A DNA stretch of 64,000 nt from Membranipora membranacea (Eukaryota; Bryozoa; Gymnolaemata; Cheilostomatida; Membraniporidae), in the NCBI GenBank assembly GCA_914767715.1, contig OU612066.1:4719001-4783000 (forward strand), read 5' to 3'. Every line of letters starts with the position of its first letter. Position 1 is the stretch's first letter. The notes beneath the pieces were generated by a model that made no database searches, was not told where the DNA came from, and was given only the letters and a program-made list of their open reading frames with translations. A program made the translations under genes and the position numbers. Positions 38,533 to 50,954 of the stretch are shown here, one piece after another.

Positions 38533-40834
38533 ATCTAGCTAGAATTTTGTTTGAATAAATTTGAATATCATTCGTATTGTACCGGATACCATGATTGACC
38601 TTTAAATACTGGTCAAACAGGCGGTGTCACAAGGACCGATTCATGGATCAGGAGAACATACCTAACCTTGCACAAACGTCATATGACAGTAGGATTGAGG
38701 GATTGTATTTCTTATGCTTAATCGGTCCAACAGTAATGCTACGGCTGCTGTCAGCTGTTAAACTTTTATGAAACAACTTGCATGACTTACTTATACAATC
38801 ATACTGAGACATCAATCAATGCTTGTGAAAAGCTTCTCGATTGTAAGCTTTCTTCAATTGCTGACGATGGAATTTCTTCACAGATTGTCACACTGAGCTT
38901 TTACCATCGATCCACGGGTTCATACCAATGAACTAAATTTGTGAGCATTATGATACTTATGTTCTTTTATTACCTTTTTATGTGATGCTTTTTTTTTAAG
39001 ATTTCATAACACACCAGCATTAGAAGTGTGACAAAATTGAAAGGCTTCTGGTACGATGAAGTCTTTCCATTTTACTTGATTATATACTAAAATTGTGCTT
39101 GTTGCTTACATGTACAGGTTTAATGCAAGTATCATATTTATCACTTGGTGGTTGGCCCTGAATAATGATTAATTGAGCTATATCAATTGCCAATCTTTTT
39201 TTCTAATTTAATGAGAGTCCTCAACACAACGGGCGATTAAGGTTTCAAACATGTTCTTCTCGATTATTGCTATGTTAATACACACTTCGCTTCTAATTTG
39301 ATAAAATATGACAATTTAATCCGTGTGACGTTCCACTAGAGTGCTGAAACTTGCTCAAATTAAAATTAATAATGACTGAATAAGTTTCCTGTTTCCTGGG
39401 CACAACTAATGAAAATTAATGTTTGTATTATGAGCTAATAAATAATATTATTTTACAATTACAATACTACTTCTATGTACAATATATTGTGATAATCAAT
39501 GTTAGTGTTTTAGCATAAGACTGATAAAATATGATCTTGTAACCTGCACTGTAGGATGTTCTCCTAATAAAGTCGTTATAAGTCATAACAAACATCTCGA
39601 TCTTGCTGCGAAAGCAGTTGAGGGACGGATTTTTTTCTTAAATCCGATGGATACTCTGAATGAACATGCCTCAAAAGATATTGCTTTGGTAAGCAGTCCA
39701 AACTTTTAGTATCTGAAATATGCCTCGCTATTCCGGAATGAAAATAGAATCGGCAGTAACTCATAAATGGATGTTAGCCATAGACATTGATACAATAGAT
39801 GCCTTATCAGTGTTTGCGGTTTTCGTTTTTACTGGTTGATCACCATCAGTGGTAGGAATAGCCTGTTATCTTAATGAATTTCAATGTCCAGAAAAAAGTC
39901 CTGTTACACCCAGATAGTAGTTAGGATATGTGGGTTACTTTTTCAGCTAGTCCATCTTATTCCACTCTTGAAAAACCCTACCACTGATTTCTTATATACA
40001 GGTATAGAGTTATTATATAATAACTCTATGTATACAGGCGATGGGCAAAAAGTGGGACGACTCCAAAGAGCAGTCTGGGTTTCTATTTAGCTCTATTTCT
40101 ATGACGCTAGCTGATCAAAGTTCTAAGAGTGATAATCTGATCAGAAGACAAATCACTGATCGTCAAGATCAGTACTGCAGTAATAGTAGATCATTTTCTA
40201 CAAGAGCTGCAGATTTGTGAGATGGTTCGGCTTCTTGTTGCCAAATTCTGTATAGTTGAAAGTTTGCTATATGTGAGGCGTTTGCGCATTACTCAGCGAC
40301 CCCCTTTTTTTGTATTGAAAACAATGATGGGGCCGCTGAGAGGAGGCTTAAATCAATTTTTCATTCTTTATTGGCCCTTCTGGGTTTTGGGTGTCGGTAA
40401 AGGGGGCAACTCCAAAATGGATCAAGGCAGAGCTCAGAAAACTGTCTATAGTCAAAACTTGTTGGAGGTCTGTTGGATGTGGTAGTTTAGCTCATTCAGG
40501 CTGAACCTGCATGGACGGTTCAGTAAGTAGTCACGGGTAACATAATGGGTGAGAGCAGTAAAACCTGATACAGCACCAGACATACTATTCGATGAAGTTT
40601 GTGATCTCTCTTATATGGGGACCCTGTTATAGTTAAGGCATAGGCTATTATTTGGTAAAAAAATTGAGGAATATGTTTGTTGTCAAGGGACAAAACAACA
40701 ATATTGAAATTAGATGCCCTGTGTGCTGCTATATTTGTGCCATATCTGCCTGCTATGTCAAAGCTTGTGATCGAATACATTGAGGCTTCCCTTGTGATTG
40801 AAACTGATGACAGCTGCTTCCCTTATTTTGGTAG
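38533..40834. other. Intergenic stretch between receptor and PARP-like pseudogene
   Basis: About 2.3 kb with the receptor polyadenylation signal at 38554-38559. A 26-bp perfect palindrome lies at 40004-40029 (ATAGAGTTATTAT and its complement). A half-copy of the CTAGATCAAG MITE family is at about 40401-40425 (GGGGGCAACTCCAAAATGGA). No supported coding exons. Confidence 0.5.
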
Positions 40835-43800
40835 CTAATCTACCAGAGGTGACTGGAATAACAAGCGATGGAATGTTGATATGTGGACAGGTACCGCTGA
40901 ACATCACACATGGCGATTTATCTCAGACCAAGGTCAGATATAAAAACAAGACTCTTACCTCTCACCCTTACCCTTACCCTTCCCCTAATCATTCGTCTTG
41001 CTCCTAGCTCAAGGACACAGTTTTATTCATCAAGGTATGATGATGAATGGTAGCTTGTAGTAAACAATTCTCTATGAATGAGTAAGCAAAAGATTTTGAT
41101 GTTGAACATCGTCAGTTTTGAATCTGTTTTTTTGTCCGTTGGTACGTGTCTCCTCTAATTCTACTTGGCATCTAAACGGAATAGTTACCTCTTATGTATT
41201 GGCTGTAAATGGTCTGATTTGACTATAAACAGTCGTCAGTAGTTCTATTGCTTTTGATCACTTTTCAGTGTAGCTTGTTTGATGTAAAATTACGATGGTT
41301 TTATTTTAATGATGAAATATTTGTCAAATAGTGGATCACTTGGGTGCCAGCTTCGATATGCAAGTCACATCGGTCATCAGCGTCTTGAATGCACATTGTG
41401 GCCTTGGGTCATCCTGAGGCCTCGCCCGTATCTGAGGGTCGCCATTCACAATCACGGCCCACTCTGGCACCCTGGACCGTATTTTGGGGGGGGGGCGTGT
41501 GTTGCATTGGTAACTCAGTGTGCAGTTTTCTAAAAGTCCTTTTGCATGATATCAAGATATACCTAGCCTTTGGAGTATCATCTTTGAATAAAATGAATGA
41601 TATAACTGTCTATGGGCCTACTGTACTGAAACTATTCCCCCTAGTCTACAGGATAGTATTCTTGAGAAGATAACCTGATAACAATATTAGCCTTTAATCT
41701 TGAAGACAAAGCCACATTTTTCAGACACAATATTTCAAGGTTTAAAATTATTTTTTCACTGGATAATGTTATACAATTAAGTTTCTTTACTTAATAGGAT
41801 GATTTCATTGTGAATTCTGTGATTGGTTCAGACTTTGATCTCACCAGAGGGTACTTGTCTGATGCTTGTCGAAAAAGGCAGGTTCACAACTTCAAATTGA
41901 CTGCAATCAACATGGCACCATTAATGAAGGAGAAGCCGTGGAAACTGATGCGCATCTAATACCATGTCAGAAAATTATTCACTGAAATATGTGCTCGTAC
42001 TCCAGGCTAAATGATAATGAGAAGGTAATGCCATAAGATTCTTAATACCCTTATCTATTGAGCTTTGTTGGTCTGCAAATATTTTACGTAAATGTTGAAT
42101 AATCATTAAATCACCCTGGCTCTGAACATTTTTATACACAAAGCTGGTTATCATCGACAATAGTTATGGTTTATCACAAGTTCTAGGAAAGTACCTATGG
42201 TAGGATAGTAGTACAGGGGTTGATGCTATTTAGGATAGTGATTTAATGATTCAGTACCTCTATTTTACTTTGATAACATTTATGGCAGCTTGATATTATC
42301 CCAAACCTCATAATCTGACAGCACAGAAACTTTCAAGGGAGCTATAGATATTTATTACTAGCTGACTTAATTTTTATTGTTATTATTCTCCTTAAACAGA
42401 ATTTGAAGGATATTGTGCATACCATCCTGAAGAAAGCGGCCACAAACAGACATACCACCTTGAGTTATCCGGCTCTGGGTACGGGTATACAGCTCCAGTA
42501 TCCTGAGGAAAAGTCTGCTCAGTGGATGGTGGAGAGTATTTTTGACTACTGCAATCTGTTCCCAAGGTGTTCCCTGGACACTATCAACATTGTTCTTTAT
42601 GACAGAGCATCCAAACAAGTAGGTTCCAGTTTCGTAAAATATTTTGTGAATAACAGCAATCTTGATAAATCAATTACAAAAGTAGCTATTGTAGCATATT
42701 AGAGGTAATGGGAATTGGGAACCAAATCAAAGTTGTGCTCAAAAATCTGATACTCTTAGTTTCTGAAACTGAGGAGCATGTGAAAAATGTATTGAACTTT
42801 ATGGGCAGCGTAAGCTACCCCTTCAAGGATAAGTTTCCTGCATGTCTTACACAGAATTGAGTTAAATCATTCCGCCTAACTGTGAGAAAACAGGCCTGAT
42901 AGCCAATTCAATCATTTATTCAATCATATTTCAGAATTAAATCAATTTTTTGTTCATCCTTGGCTTCAAACGCTATATGTCGGGGATCCCAAAGAGGAGT
43001 AGGCCTACAATCAAACTCAGCAACGCCACCACGGGAGGAGTATTGATAAACAATCACATCCAGTTATCGATTGCCTTTTCAAGCTTAGCTGATGGCACTG
43101 TGAGTAACAATTTGTTGTTAACCAATATTTTTGCTTTGAATATCAGTTGTAGGCATGGGTGTCTCTTTCTACCCATGTACTAACCTCGTAGGTTCCCATG
43201 GTAATTGTTTACCAATGCTCCCAAAACAATTGCATCAAATATTGCAACATCTTCTTCTCCTTTATAGGAAGACATTCTTGTTAACTCAACTGGCCCGGAC
43301 ATTAATCTTGATGTCTCACTGGCAAAGGCCTTAGCGGATAAGGCAGGTCCTGAGCTCAGGAAGGAGTGTCCAGCGCTCACACCCCTACCTGTAGATGGAG
43401 TTGTGTGTACCAAAGGCTATAACCTGAAATGCAAGAACGTTCTCCACTGCAACTCCGCATTTTATAAAGATGACAAAGACTGCAGGGTAAGTGAATCTAT
43501 GTATCTGACATGGTGTTGTCCGAGAGCTTACTACAGTGCGCAATCTCAGGGTGACATCAAATCTAACATTTTTTATGGGGTAAGACTCTTTTGTTTCTTG
43601 TGAGCAAAATCTAATTATTGAGAAGTTCATGACATGGAGTTTTTTTCTCAATCAATTAATAGGGTCAACTTTAGGGAAATAGTTTGTGGGATTTAAAGAT
43701 GATAACCTCAGCTGTCACAGTTAAAAAACTATAAAATTTTGTTCCCAAAACAGTTCAGTTGACATGTTGAGCAGGACAGAGAATATTTATTTTATGTCAG

Positions 43801-44939
43801 TTTCATTGACAAACTATCATGATACACTTACAACTACAGCCCAGTTCTCAGACTGGCAGTGTAACTTCTTTGTCCAGTGAATGTGTGCTCAGTCATCAAC
43901 AAAAAATATATATTGTAGAAACTATTGAAGGTTATCAATAGCTGTCTTATGAAGGCCTCAGCCTCTAATGCAGTATCTGTTGGTTTTCCTGCTGATGGTA
44001 TGGGTGTAAAAGGCTACCCATCCAAAGAGGTTTTTAACACTTTTCTAAAAGCTGTGCAGGAATTCTCTCAAGCCAGTCCTGCATAGGCCAGAAGCAGCTA
44101 TAGCATAAGTTGTTATGGCACGGACAATATGTGATGGCAGGATACTGATCACGTTTTATACTTCATTGGTGTATGTTCTGTAAAATTCACCGGGTGTACC
44201 CAGTTGTAGTGGTCATATTTAGAAACTAAAAGGTGTTTTGTTTTGGCATTTTATGTGTGGGAAAATAACTCCTATTCTCTGTAATCTAGCTAATCCAATC
44301 ACCAGGGAATTCCAGGTTAAAATTGCATTGTGGGATTTTGTTGACATGGCAATTAATTCACCAAGTAAACTTGTAGAGAAGTCTGCTTGTGTTAGATCCG
44401 CACTGAGCACCAGCACCAGCATTGAAAAATTTCAATTGAACTATGACAAACTTCTTATGGGACTGGTAGGATATTGTATGGTCTTTAGACCACTGTCTTG
44501 GAGCAGTTACAAACAACATTTTTGATTTTTCAATTGCCTCTTATGTCATTTTTCGGCTGGATATTTTTGCATAACACATGAGCAAAGAGTTCAATGAGTG
44601 CCTCACTTTTCAGAAAGAAACCCAACTGTCAGAGTCTGAAAACTTAGATATGCAAGCTTCTCATACATGATAAAACATATACTATGTAGAACCCAGGACT
44701 ATAGTCTTGACTTGTGCCAACTGCATCAAACTTCCCATTGATCACATATCAATAGTGTGAATATTTGGGATCAAATTTGTCTCACGCTATCATGTTTTGA
44801 ACAATCTTACGTCTAGGCTGCTTTTTGTCTTGTTCTCGTTGAGATGTAGTGCTGTCGATGACCACCTCTTAAAATGATGTGATAGAATATCTTGGTAAAA
44901 TCATGTAAAGTCGTGTTTCCTGCTGACCATACTAATCAC

Positions 44940-45445
44940 TTAACATTTCACTTACCTCATCGATTGTGCAAAAAATTGCAGGTATGCTGCCGCGCTGCCG
45001 CTGACATGATTGCAACAACCGGATACACTTTCAGGTTTGTTCTACCCTAGATATACCTTTGTTTTAAACTCGTAACATTTCACTTATTGTTAGCGATTTT
45101 GAGAAAAAATTGCGAGATACTGCCGCGCTGCCGATCTTCCGCTGACATGATTGCTACGATTTGGTAAACTAGACAGCGTGACCAGTGAATCGGGAACCAC
45201 TCGGAATGCAGGCAAATGGACCAAACTTGTTCTAGGTTACACCCATATTTTTTATATTCAGCACGTTGTTATACCCTTGAGACACCTTTTATTTAAACTC
45301 TTAATATTTCACTCATTAAAAATAATTTTTAGAAGAAATGAGGATATGCTGCCGCTGACATGATTGCTTCAACTGGGTACACCCTTAATTTTTGATTCAG
45401 CTCGTTGTTCCACCCTAGAAACACCTTTTATTGAATTCTCAACAT
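44940..45445. repeat. Three diverged direct repeats inside the inverted-repeat element
   Basis: The units share ATACTGCCGCGCTGCCG or similar, then GCTGACATGATTGC, then a GGATACAC/GGTACACCC block, then TAGAAACACCTTTT and AACATTTCACTTA-like ends. The starts are near 44990, 45118 and 45350. The middle unit is split by a foreign insert at 45169-45236. Confidence 0.7.
45169..45236. mobile_element. CTAGATCAAG-family MITE nested in the direct repeat
   Basis: Contains GGAATGCAGGCAAATGGACC and ends CTTGTTCTAGG, the reverse complement of the family's left half at 26377. It interrupts the middle direct repeat between TTGGTAAA and TTACACCC. Confidence 0.6.
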
Positions 45446-48325
45446 AAATTGGCAAGTCAACAAATTCCCCACAATGCAGTTTCAACCTGGAATTCCCTGA
45501 AGATTAGATTAGTAAGATTATACAGAATAGGAGTTATGTCCCCACACATATAATGCAAAAACAAAACACCTTTTAATTTCTAAATATGACCACTACAACT
45601 AGGTACACCCGGTGAATTTTACAGAAGAAACATCAATGAAGCATAATATGCGATCAGTTTCCTGCCATCAAAATTTGTCAGGCCATTTTTTTATAGAGCA
45701 GTTATTGCTAGGCTGCTTCTGGCCTAGCAGCCTCGATAGCCACTGTCAATCACTATCTTCACAGACCAGCCCACACTACAGCTCAACTAAAGGTATACCA
45801 TCTATCATAGCTTGTATTTTTACATAATTATGCATACATTACCTACATTTTTTGGTATAGATGAAATTAAGCCTCTGCTTGTTTTTGGATGACAAGGTGA
45901 TGGATTTTATTTATTAGTTAACCCTTTTAGCTTTGTTTTTTATCTTGATGGCTTAGCAGCAGAAGGAAAACTAAATTATCTAGGTTGTAACATTTCTTAA
46001 CTATCGCACAATTTCTCATTACAGGATTTTGACGACAGGCAAGTCATTCCTCACAGAAGGATAAAGATGATTAGAGTTTAAATATTCCAGCAGTACTCAA
46101 ATTTGTGAAAGGTGACTTGGCTAAAGGAGGTGAGCTCTCCGGTTAAACCCTAGCTTGCCCACTCCTACCTTGTACAGGAGTGCGCTAAATAGATGTGATA
46201 AATCTTATTCCATAAGCATATTCTCGTTTGCCTGAAAAGGGCCTTGAATAGCAAAATAAAGTTAAACAAAAAAATTCATGTGAGATGTTTTGAAATAATT
46301 TCCGCCAGTTAAAACCTTGATTGTTCCACAAGCAAAGCCTCACATGACAGTTATCTCCCCAACCTCACACACAACCATATAAAATATAAATATTTGTGTT
46401 AGTCTGTCACAGGGGAGACAACACACTTTAGATCCTTCTAGGCCCTCGGTTTTCAAATTTTGAAACAAATTATATCATTTTAAGGCTGAAAGATTGTGGA
46501 CTCCACTGGTTATCAAATGTCACTGAAAGAAGGCAGGTGTCAACAGCATCATTGAGTAAAGCTGGTTATGCGCTTCAGTCAGAATGCACCAGGCGAGCTC
46601 CCCTCAATGTTGGAGATGTCATCGTTACAGATAGATATGGATTGGACTGTAGCAAAGTCTTCCATGTCAGTTGTCCACAGTGGCAAAAAGGATCAAGTGA
46701 AAAGGTAAGATAGGAGGGAAAGGCAAGAACCAGATGTATACTGCCAACATAAGTGGCTTTAAAACTCTATTTTGAAGATTGGAAAAAATATTGAGTACAC
46801 CTGCTGAATGTCAGAGAGTAATTAGAAAGGTAAACACTTTTAGATGAGAAGCTGTTTACACCTGGTGTACATCTGAGACATCGTTTCCTGGCCACATTGT
46901 TGGCCTTGGCACATTCTTCATTAGCAATCGATCAAGCTGAATCATGCTTACATAATCACACAACAATATCAGCCATACAGAAGAATTTTGAATTTAACTT
47001 TTTAACAATTAACAAAGAGGGATTACCATTTACAACATTTTTTAATGACAAACAAACATAAAATTGCAAAAGCGTAACAACGGAATTTTCAACTTACTAG
47101 TATTTGTGAAGTGAAAATTTACAAAATATTAAATATATTTTAGAAGCCAGAAGACATCATCAGATCCTGTTTAGAAGAAGCAGAGTCCCTGAAAATACAG
47201 ACATTAGCCTTATGTGCTCTTGGCACAGGTCGTCTTCAGTATCCTGCTGATTGTGTAGCTGCTTGTTTTATCAAAGCGGTCACATAACACTGCAAGAAAA
47301 CAGCAAACATAATAATCAAGACAGTCTTGGTGGTTGCACATGACAAAGATGAAAAGACTCTAAAGGTTAGTCTATAAAACTAAATGTTAGACTTTCCCAG
47401 ATAAGCCGCAAAGTAATATAAATCTAACCAATGCTATATGTTTTTTTAACATTTTTGGATAGGAGCAATAATATAAATTACCATTGCCTGTGGAAGCTGT
47501 TGCCAGTTGTCGTCAGCCTGAACCAATAGCTGATAACCGATAACTCCAAGAAACATAATTCAGGGCTTTACCTAAAATGAGAACCGGTACCTTCTTGTCC
47601 TTACATTTAGTTGATGATTATATTATGTATATCAATATTCTGTAGGGAGGGGAGAAATGCATCAAAAAGCCGTTGGCTATGGTGCAATTAGAGGAGTCTG
47701 TGAAAACCCCTGTCATCAAAAGACCTCTAAGAGCAACCAATGGGACCATAATGGAAATTGGTATGATTCTTAATAAAATCGTTTCTCAACATGTCTCACA
47801 CAAGTCTTCACTGCTCTGAATTTGACATGGTGAAGTAATTATTCTGCATTCATCAGCACCGAATTATGATTGCAAATTGAGTACTCTCCACATCTTGCTG
47901 ACTCTCATCCTGATCCCACCCTTGTATTGACATTGTTTTGCTCTATGAAGCCTGAAGGGTATTTCATTTGTCACTTTTTTTAGATTTGCCAGATACATGG
48001 CAGAAACCAGTGAACAAGTACACAGATCCACTCCTGGTTAAAGAGTCTGAAGAGTGGAAGAAAGTTGTGAAAAGTTTTATGAAAACGCTCGGTAGAAATC
48101 AGGCTACAATTATTGAGGTATGCGAAGATGTATGAACATTTATTTTATATATAAAATGCTGTCACTTTGGCCACAATACTGCCTCAGACACTATGTTGTT
48201 TTACATGTTGGGTCAGAGGTGAATTCTAGAGCGTTCCCTGCTGTTGAAAGAAATAACCTTTTATGATGAAGCTTTTTCTAATCCCTAGTCAATTTTAAGG
48301 TGATCAGCAAGTTAAGTTAAGTTAA

Positions 48326-48702
48326 AGGGCAACCAAGGTTTCAAACAACTTCTCATTGATGTCCATTGATTAATAGCAGATTGCACCTTCTGCATGGGGA
48401 AAAAGACAAAATATAATTCGGATGATTATTCAGCCAGAATTCTTGTGAAACATTTCTTGCATCAGGTACTCAAACTCAGCTAAAAGAGAATACCACATAG
48501 CAGTTTCCTGTTCCTGTTATTATTTAGCCTGTGCTCTTTAATTATTACAGCATAGTCTTGGAACCTCCCCTAAACTGAAGTGTTATCCAGCTTAGAGTCA
48601 GCAACTACTTTGAGTTTTGCATCGCGTAATGCACAAAGCTGATGCTGCCCAGCACATTATTTGCTACCCATTAATGCATTGCTGCGAAACCTTGGTTGCC
48701 CT
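48326..48702. mobile_element. 377-bp MITE with TTAA flanks, copy 1
   Basis: Perfect 17-bp terminal inverted repeats AGGGCAACCAAGGTTTC, flanked by TTAA at 48322-48325 and 48703-48706. Nearly identical, in opposite orientation, to the element at 58041-58417 and exactly the same length. There is no coding capacity. TTAA flanks suggest mobilisation by a piggyBac-type transposase. It lies in the PARP-like intron between the exons ending at 48117 and starting at 48932. Confidence 0.93.
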
Positions 48703-49682
48703 TTAAGTTAAGTTTTTCCAGACAACCAGAAGGGTTTTTTAATAAACAGATGAAAGGAAAACTAATATATTGTAGAATTATGATAAGCAAAATGCTAAAT
48801 ATAATGATTTACGTATCTTATCAAAAGCAACCTTGGTGTCAGTGTGCTAGATGTTCAGTCAGATGGAAAATTGTCAAGGTAAGGTATCAGCATATCATTT
48901 GGTACTAGTGAATTAATCTTTATGTTTTCAGATCAAAAGAGTGCAGAACCCTCAGACATTCTTCTTGTATGAAGTAAAGAAACAGTGCGTTGCCTGAAAC
49001 CTGGGAAAGTTTGAAGATCAGGTGGAGACAATGCCATTGTGGCATGGGGCTAAGGAAGAATCGGTGCAGAAATTAACATGTTCTAAGTTTGACCGAGGAT
49101 TAGCTGGTGATGCAAACGGTATTTTGCGCTAATATAAAATTACCTGACGCTTAAACTGTAATTTCATATGCATTAATACTCGAAAACTTGAGCGTTCCCT
49201 GTTTTCCCATGAGCTTCTTCCTGGGGTGTAAACTGATCATGGGACAGCATTTGGATCTTTCAGAAACAACTTTATATTCGAAGCTTTTAATTGCAACAGA
49301 TATGAAGACCTAAAGCAGACGACTAGACCAAAGGGCACAAACGAATCATTCCTAAAAGGTGTTTTTTTAATTATTTAAATATTTTTCTTCTGCAGGTGCA
49401 AGACTTGGTAAAGAGTCGTGCTTTGCTGTGACGACCAAATATTCATCACATGATTTCTTCTCCCGTCCCATACCTGCTGGTGAGCGGTATATGATACAAG
49501 TTAGAGTGATAACTGGTGAATACTGTCTCGGTAGTCGGGAACTGAAGTCTGCTCCATACAATTCAGGATCAGCTACTGAGCAGTTTGATTCAGTGGTAGA
49601 TAAAATTGCTGACCCCCAGCAGTACTGTGTGTTCCATGATGATTCTGCCTATCCAGAGTATATAATCAAGTACAAGCTCTAA

Positions 49683-50954
49683 TGATGGTCGTAGGTGGAG
49701 AACTTAACTAGCATTATAAAGTCTACAAAAATGTTCAATCTAATTGAAGTTACTGGAGTAGATAACTTACTGGTTATCCTGTCTTGGCACATGACATCAA
49801 AACCTGCCTATGTTTGTTAAAATTCCAGCTAAAGAGTGTGTAAGATCATAGTTATCTTCATTCTTTATTCATATATTCTGTGTATTTTTCATGCCAGACT
49901 GTCAGCCAAAGTGTGACTGATGGACATATTGCTGAGTTAATCTGCAATGGCGTATTTAGGTAAGCACGTATTACTTTTACCTCTTTGTATTTTTCTAAGT
50001 TTTTACATATTGAAATATAAAGCACCAGTGACATATTATCTTTCCTCATTGTATTTTTTAAAATTTTGTTACGTATTGCATTATGAAGGACCAGTGACAT
50101 TTTTTCTGTAACTGTTATTTTCTGTTATATTTATGTGCCAGACTGTCAGCCAAAGTGTGACTGGTCGACATATTGCTGAGTTAATCTGCAATGGCCCAGT
50201 TAGGTAAAAAACATAACTTCAAAATTTTCTTTTTTCTAAGTTGATAATATTGAAATATAATGCACCAGTGACATATTTTTTTTCCTCACTATATTTTTAT
50301 TGAATTTTTTACATATTGAAATATGAAGCAGGCAGATATAAATGCCAATAAATTTTTTTTTCAAATTCACACAATCACAGTTAGAGAATCAGTAAATTTT
50401 CATTGACTTTAAATAAAATGTATAGTACAATCACAATAGTATGTTTATCTAAATTTATGAACATCTGAAAAATCACCATTTAGTGTTATTCAGAAAAGAG
50501 TGCATACGATTATTTGACCTCAGTCCTGATATATGGTAGTTTTCAAAATCCTTACCCCCTGTGAATTCGTTCGATAACGCCAGCATCTAGTTAACATGCA
50601 GCACACAAGAACTTTCTATATTGATCTGACTTTCATTTTTTATTGGCACTGTAAGTAAAACATACGTTAAGAAGTGATAGAGTTGCCAAGAAAAAGTGTT
50701 AAAAAACATCTTTTCTTTCTTATAATGTAACATATTAAAGGAGAAAAAAATATGGGGCGCTTCACGCATTTGTAACCGAAAGTGACGATCAACGCCACTG
50801 TATATGTTGTTTGGCAGACAGGGTACTTGCCATAGTATTAGATGTTGTTAATCTGGTGCAGAATTGACGAACAAATGAACACCAAACCAATTGTTCTGAG
50901 CGAGGCACACATAGCAAGCTCAGAACAATTGTTTCGCCAAAAACTGCACCTTAG
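49683..50954. repeat. Duplicated ~250-bp block and an inverted repeat
   Basis: The block with GCCAGACTGTCAGCCAAAGT, CATATTGCTGAGTTAATCTG and CACCAGTGACAT occurs twice, at about 49892-50130 and 50142-50330. Further right, CAATTGTTCTGAGC (50888-50901) and its exact complement (50918-50931) form a 14-bp stem. No gene was seen. Confidence 0.65.

Larger units (their letters stand above)
44084..45726. mobile_element. 1.64-kb inverted-repeat element inserted in a PARP-like exon
   Basis: The termini TAGGCCAGAAGCAGC are perfect 15-bp inverted repeats. Inverted similarity then continues inward for about 280 bp per arm (left to about 44365, right from about 45451), for example AAAATTCACCGGGTGTACC. A GCA triplet flanks it on both sides (44081-44083 and 45727-45729). 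Removing the element plus one GCA restores an open exon in phase to a GT donor at 45793. The interior has no transposase but has three diverged direct repeats (GCTGACATGATTGC...), one of which carries another MITE. Confidence 0.85.
40835..49682 (+). pseudogene. PARP14-like macrodomain ADP-ribosyltransferase (decayed)
   Basis: Exon remnants: 40835-40932, 41798-42024, 42400-42618, about 42960-43099, 43268-43486, 43919-44083 plus 45730-45792, about 46091-46129, about 46490-46704, 47144-47365, 47646-47760, 47984-48117, 48932-49118 and 49396-49682. Macrodomain 1 starts LNITHGDLSQTK...DDFIVNSVIGSDFDLTRG; macrodomain 2 contains EDILVNSTGPDINLDVSLAK; macrodomain 3 contains TLALCALGTGRLQYPADCVA. The PARP catalytic part has IKRVQNP, LWHGA (NAD-binding His) and FHDDSAYPEYIIKY, as in the mono-ADP-ribosylating PARP14/15 group. 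Lesions: frameshift near 41871-41880, TGA 41983, a 1,643-bp insertion at 44084, frameshift near 46525, TAA 47285 and TGA 48995. The real 5' end was not found; a full gene would have upstream exons. Several exons are clean, so decay may be recent. Confidence 0.88.

Noticed and set aside
40964-40983. Telomere-like CCCTTA repeats
   Set aside because: Only about three imperfect units, and the animal telomere motif is CCCTAA; a simple-sequence patch.
44238-44525. 95-codon open frame as a PARP-like exon
   Set aside because: It lies in the left arm and interior of the inverted-repeat element and matches no macrodomain segment.
41983-48997. Alternative genetic code explaining in-frame TAA/TGA in the PARP-like gene
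   Set aside because: ASTE1, oxygenase copy 2 and the receptor are open with standard stops, and the PARP-like gene also has frameshifts and an insertion.
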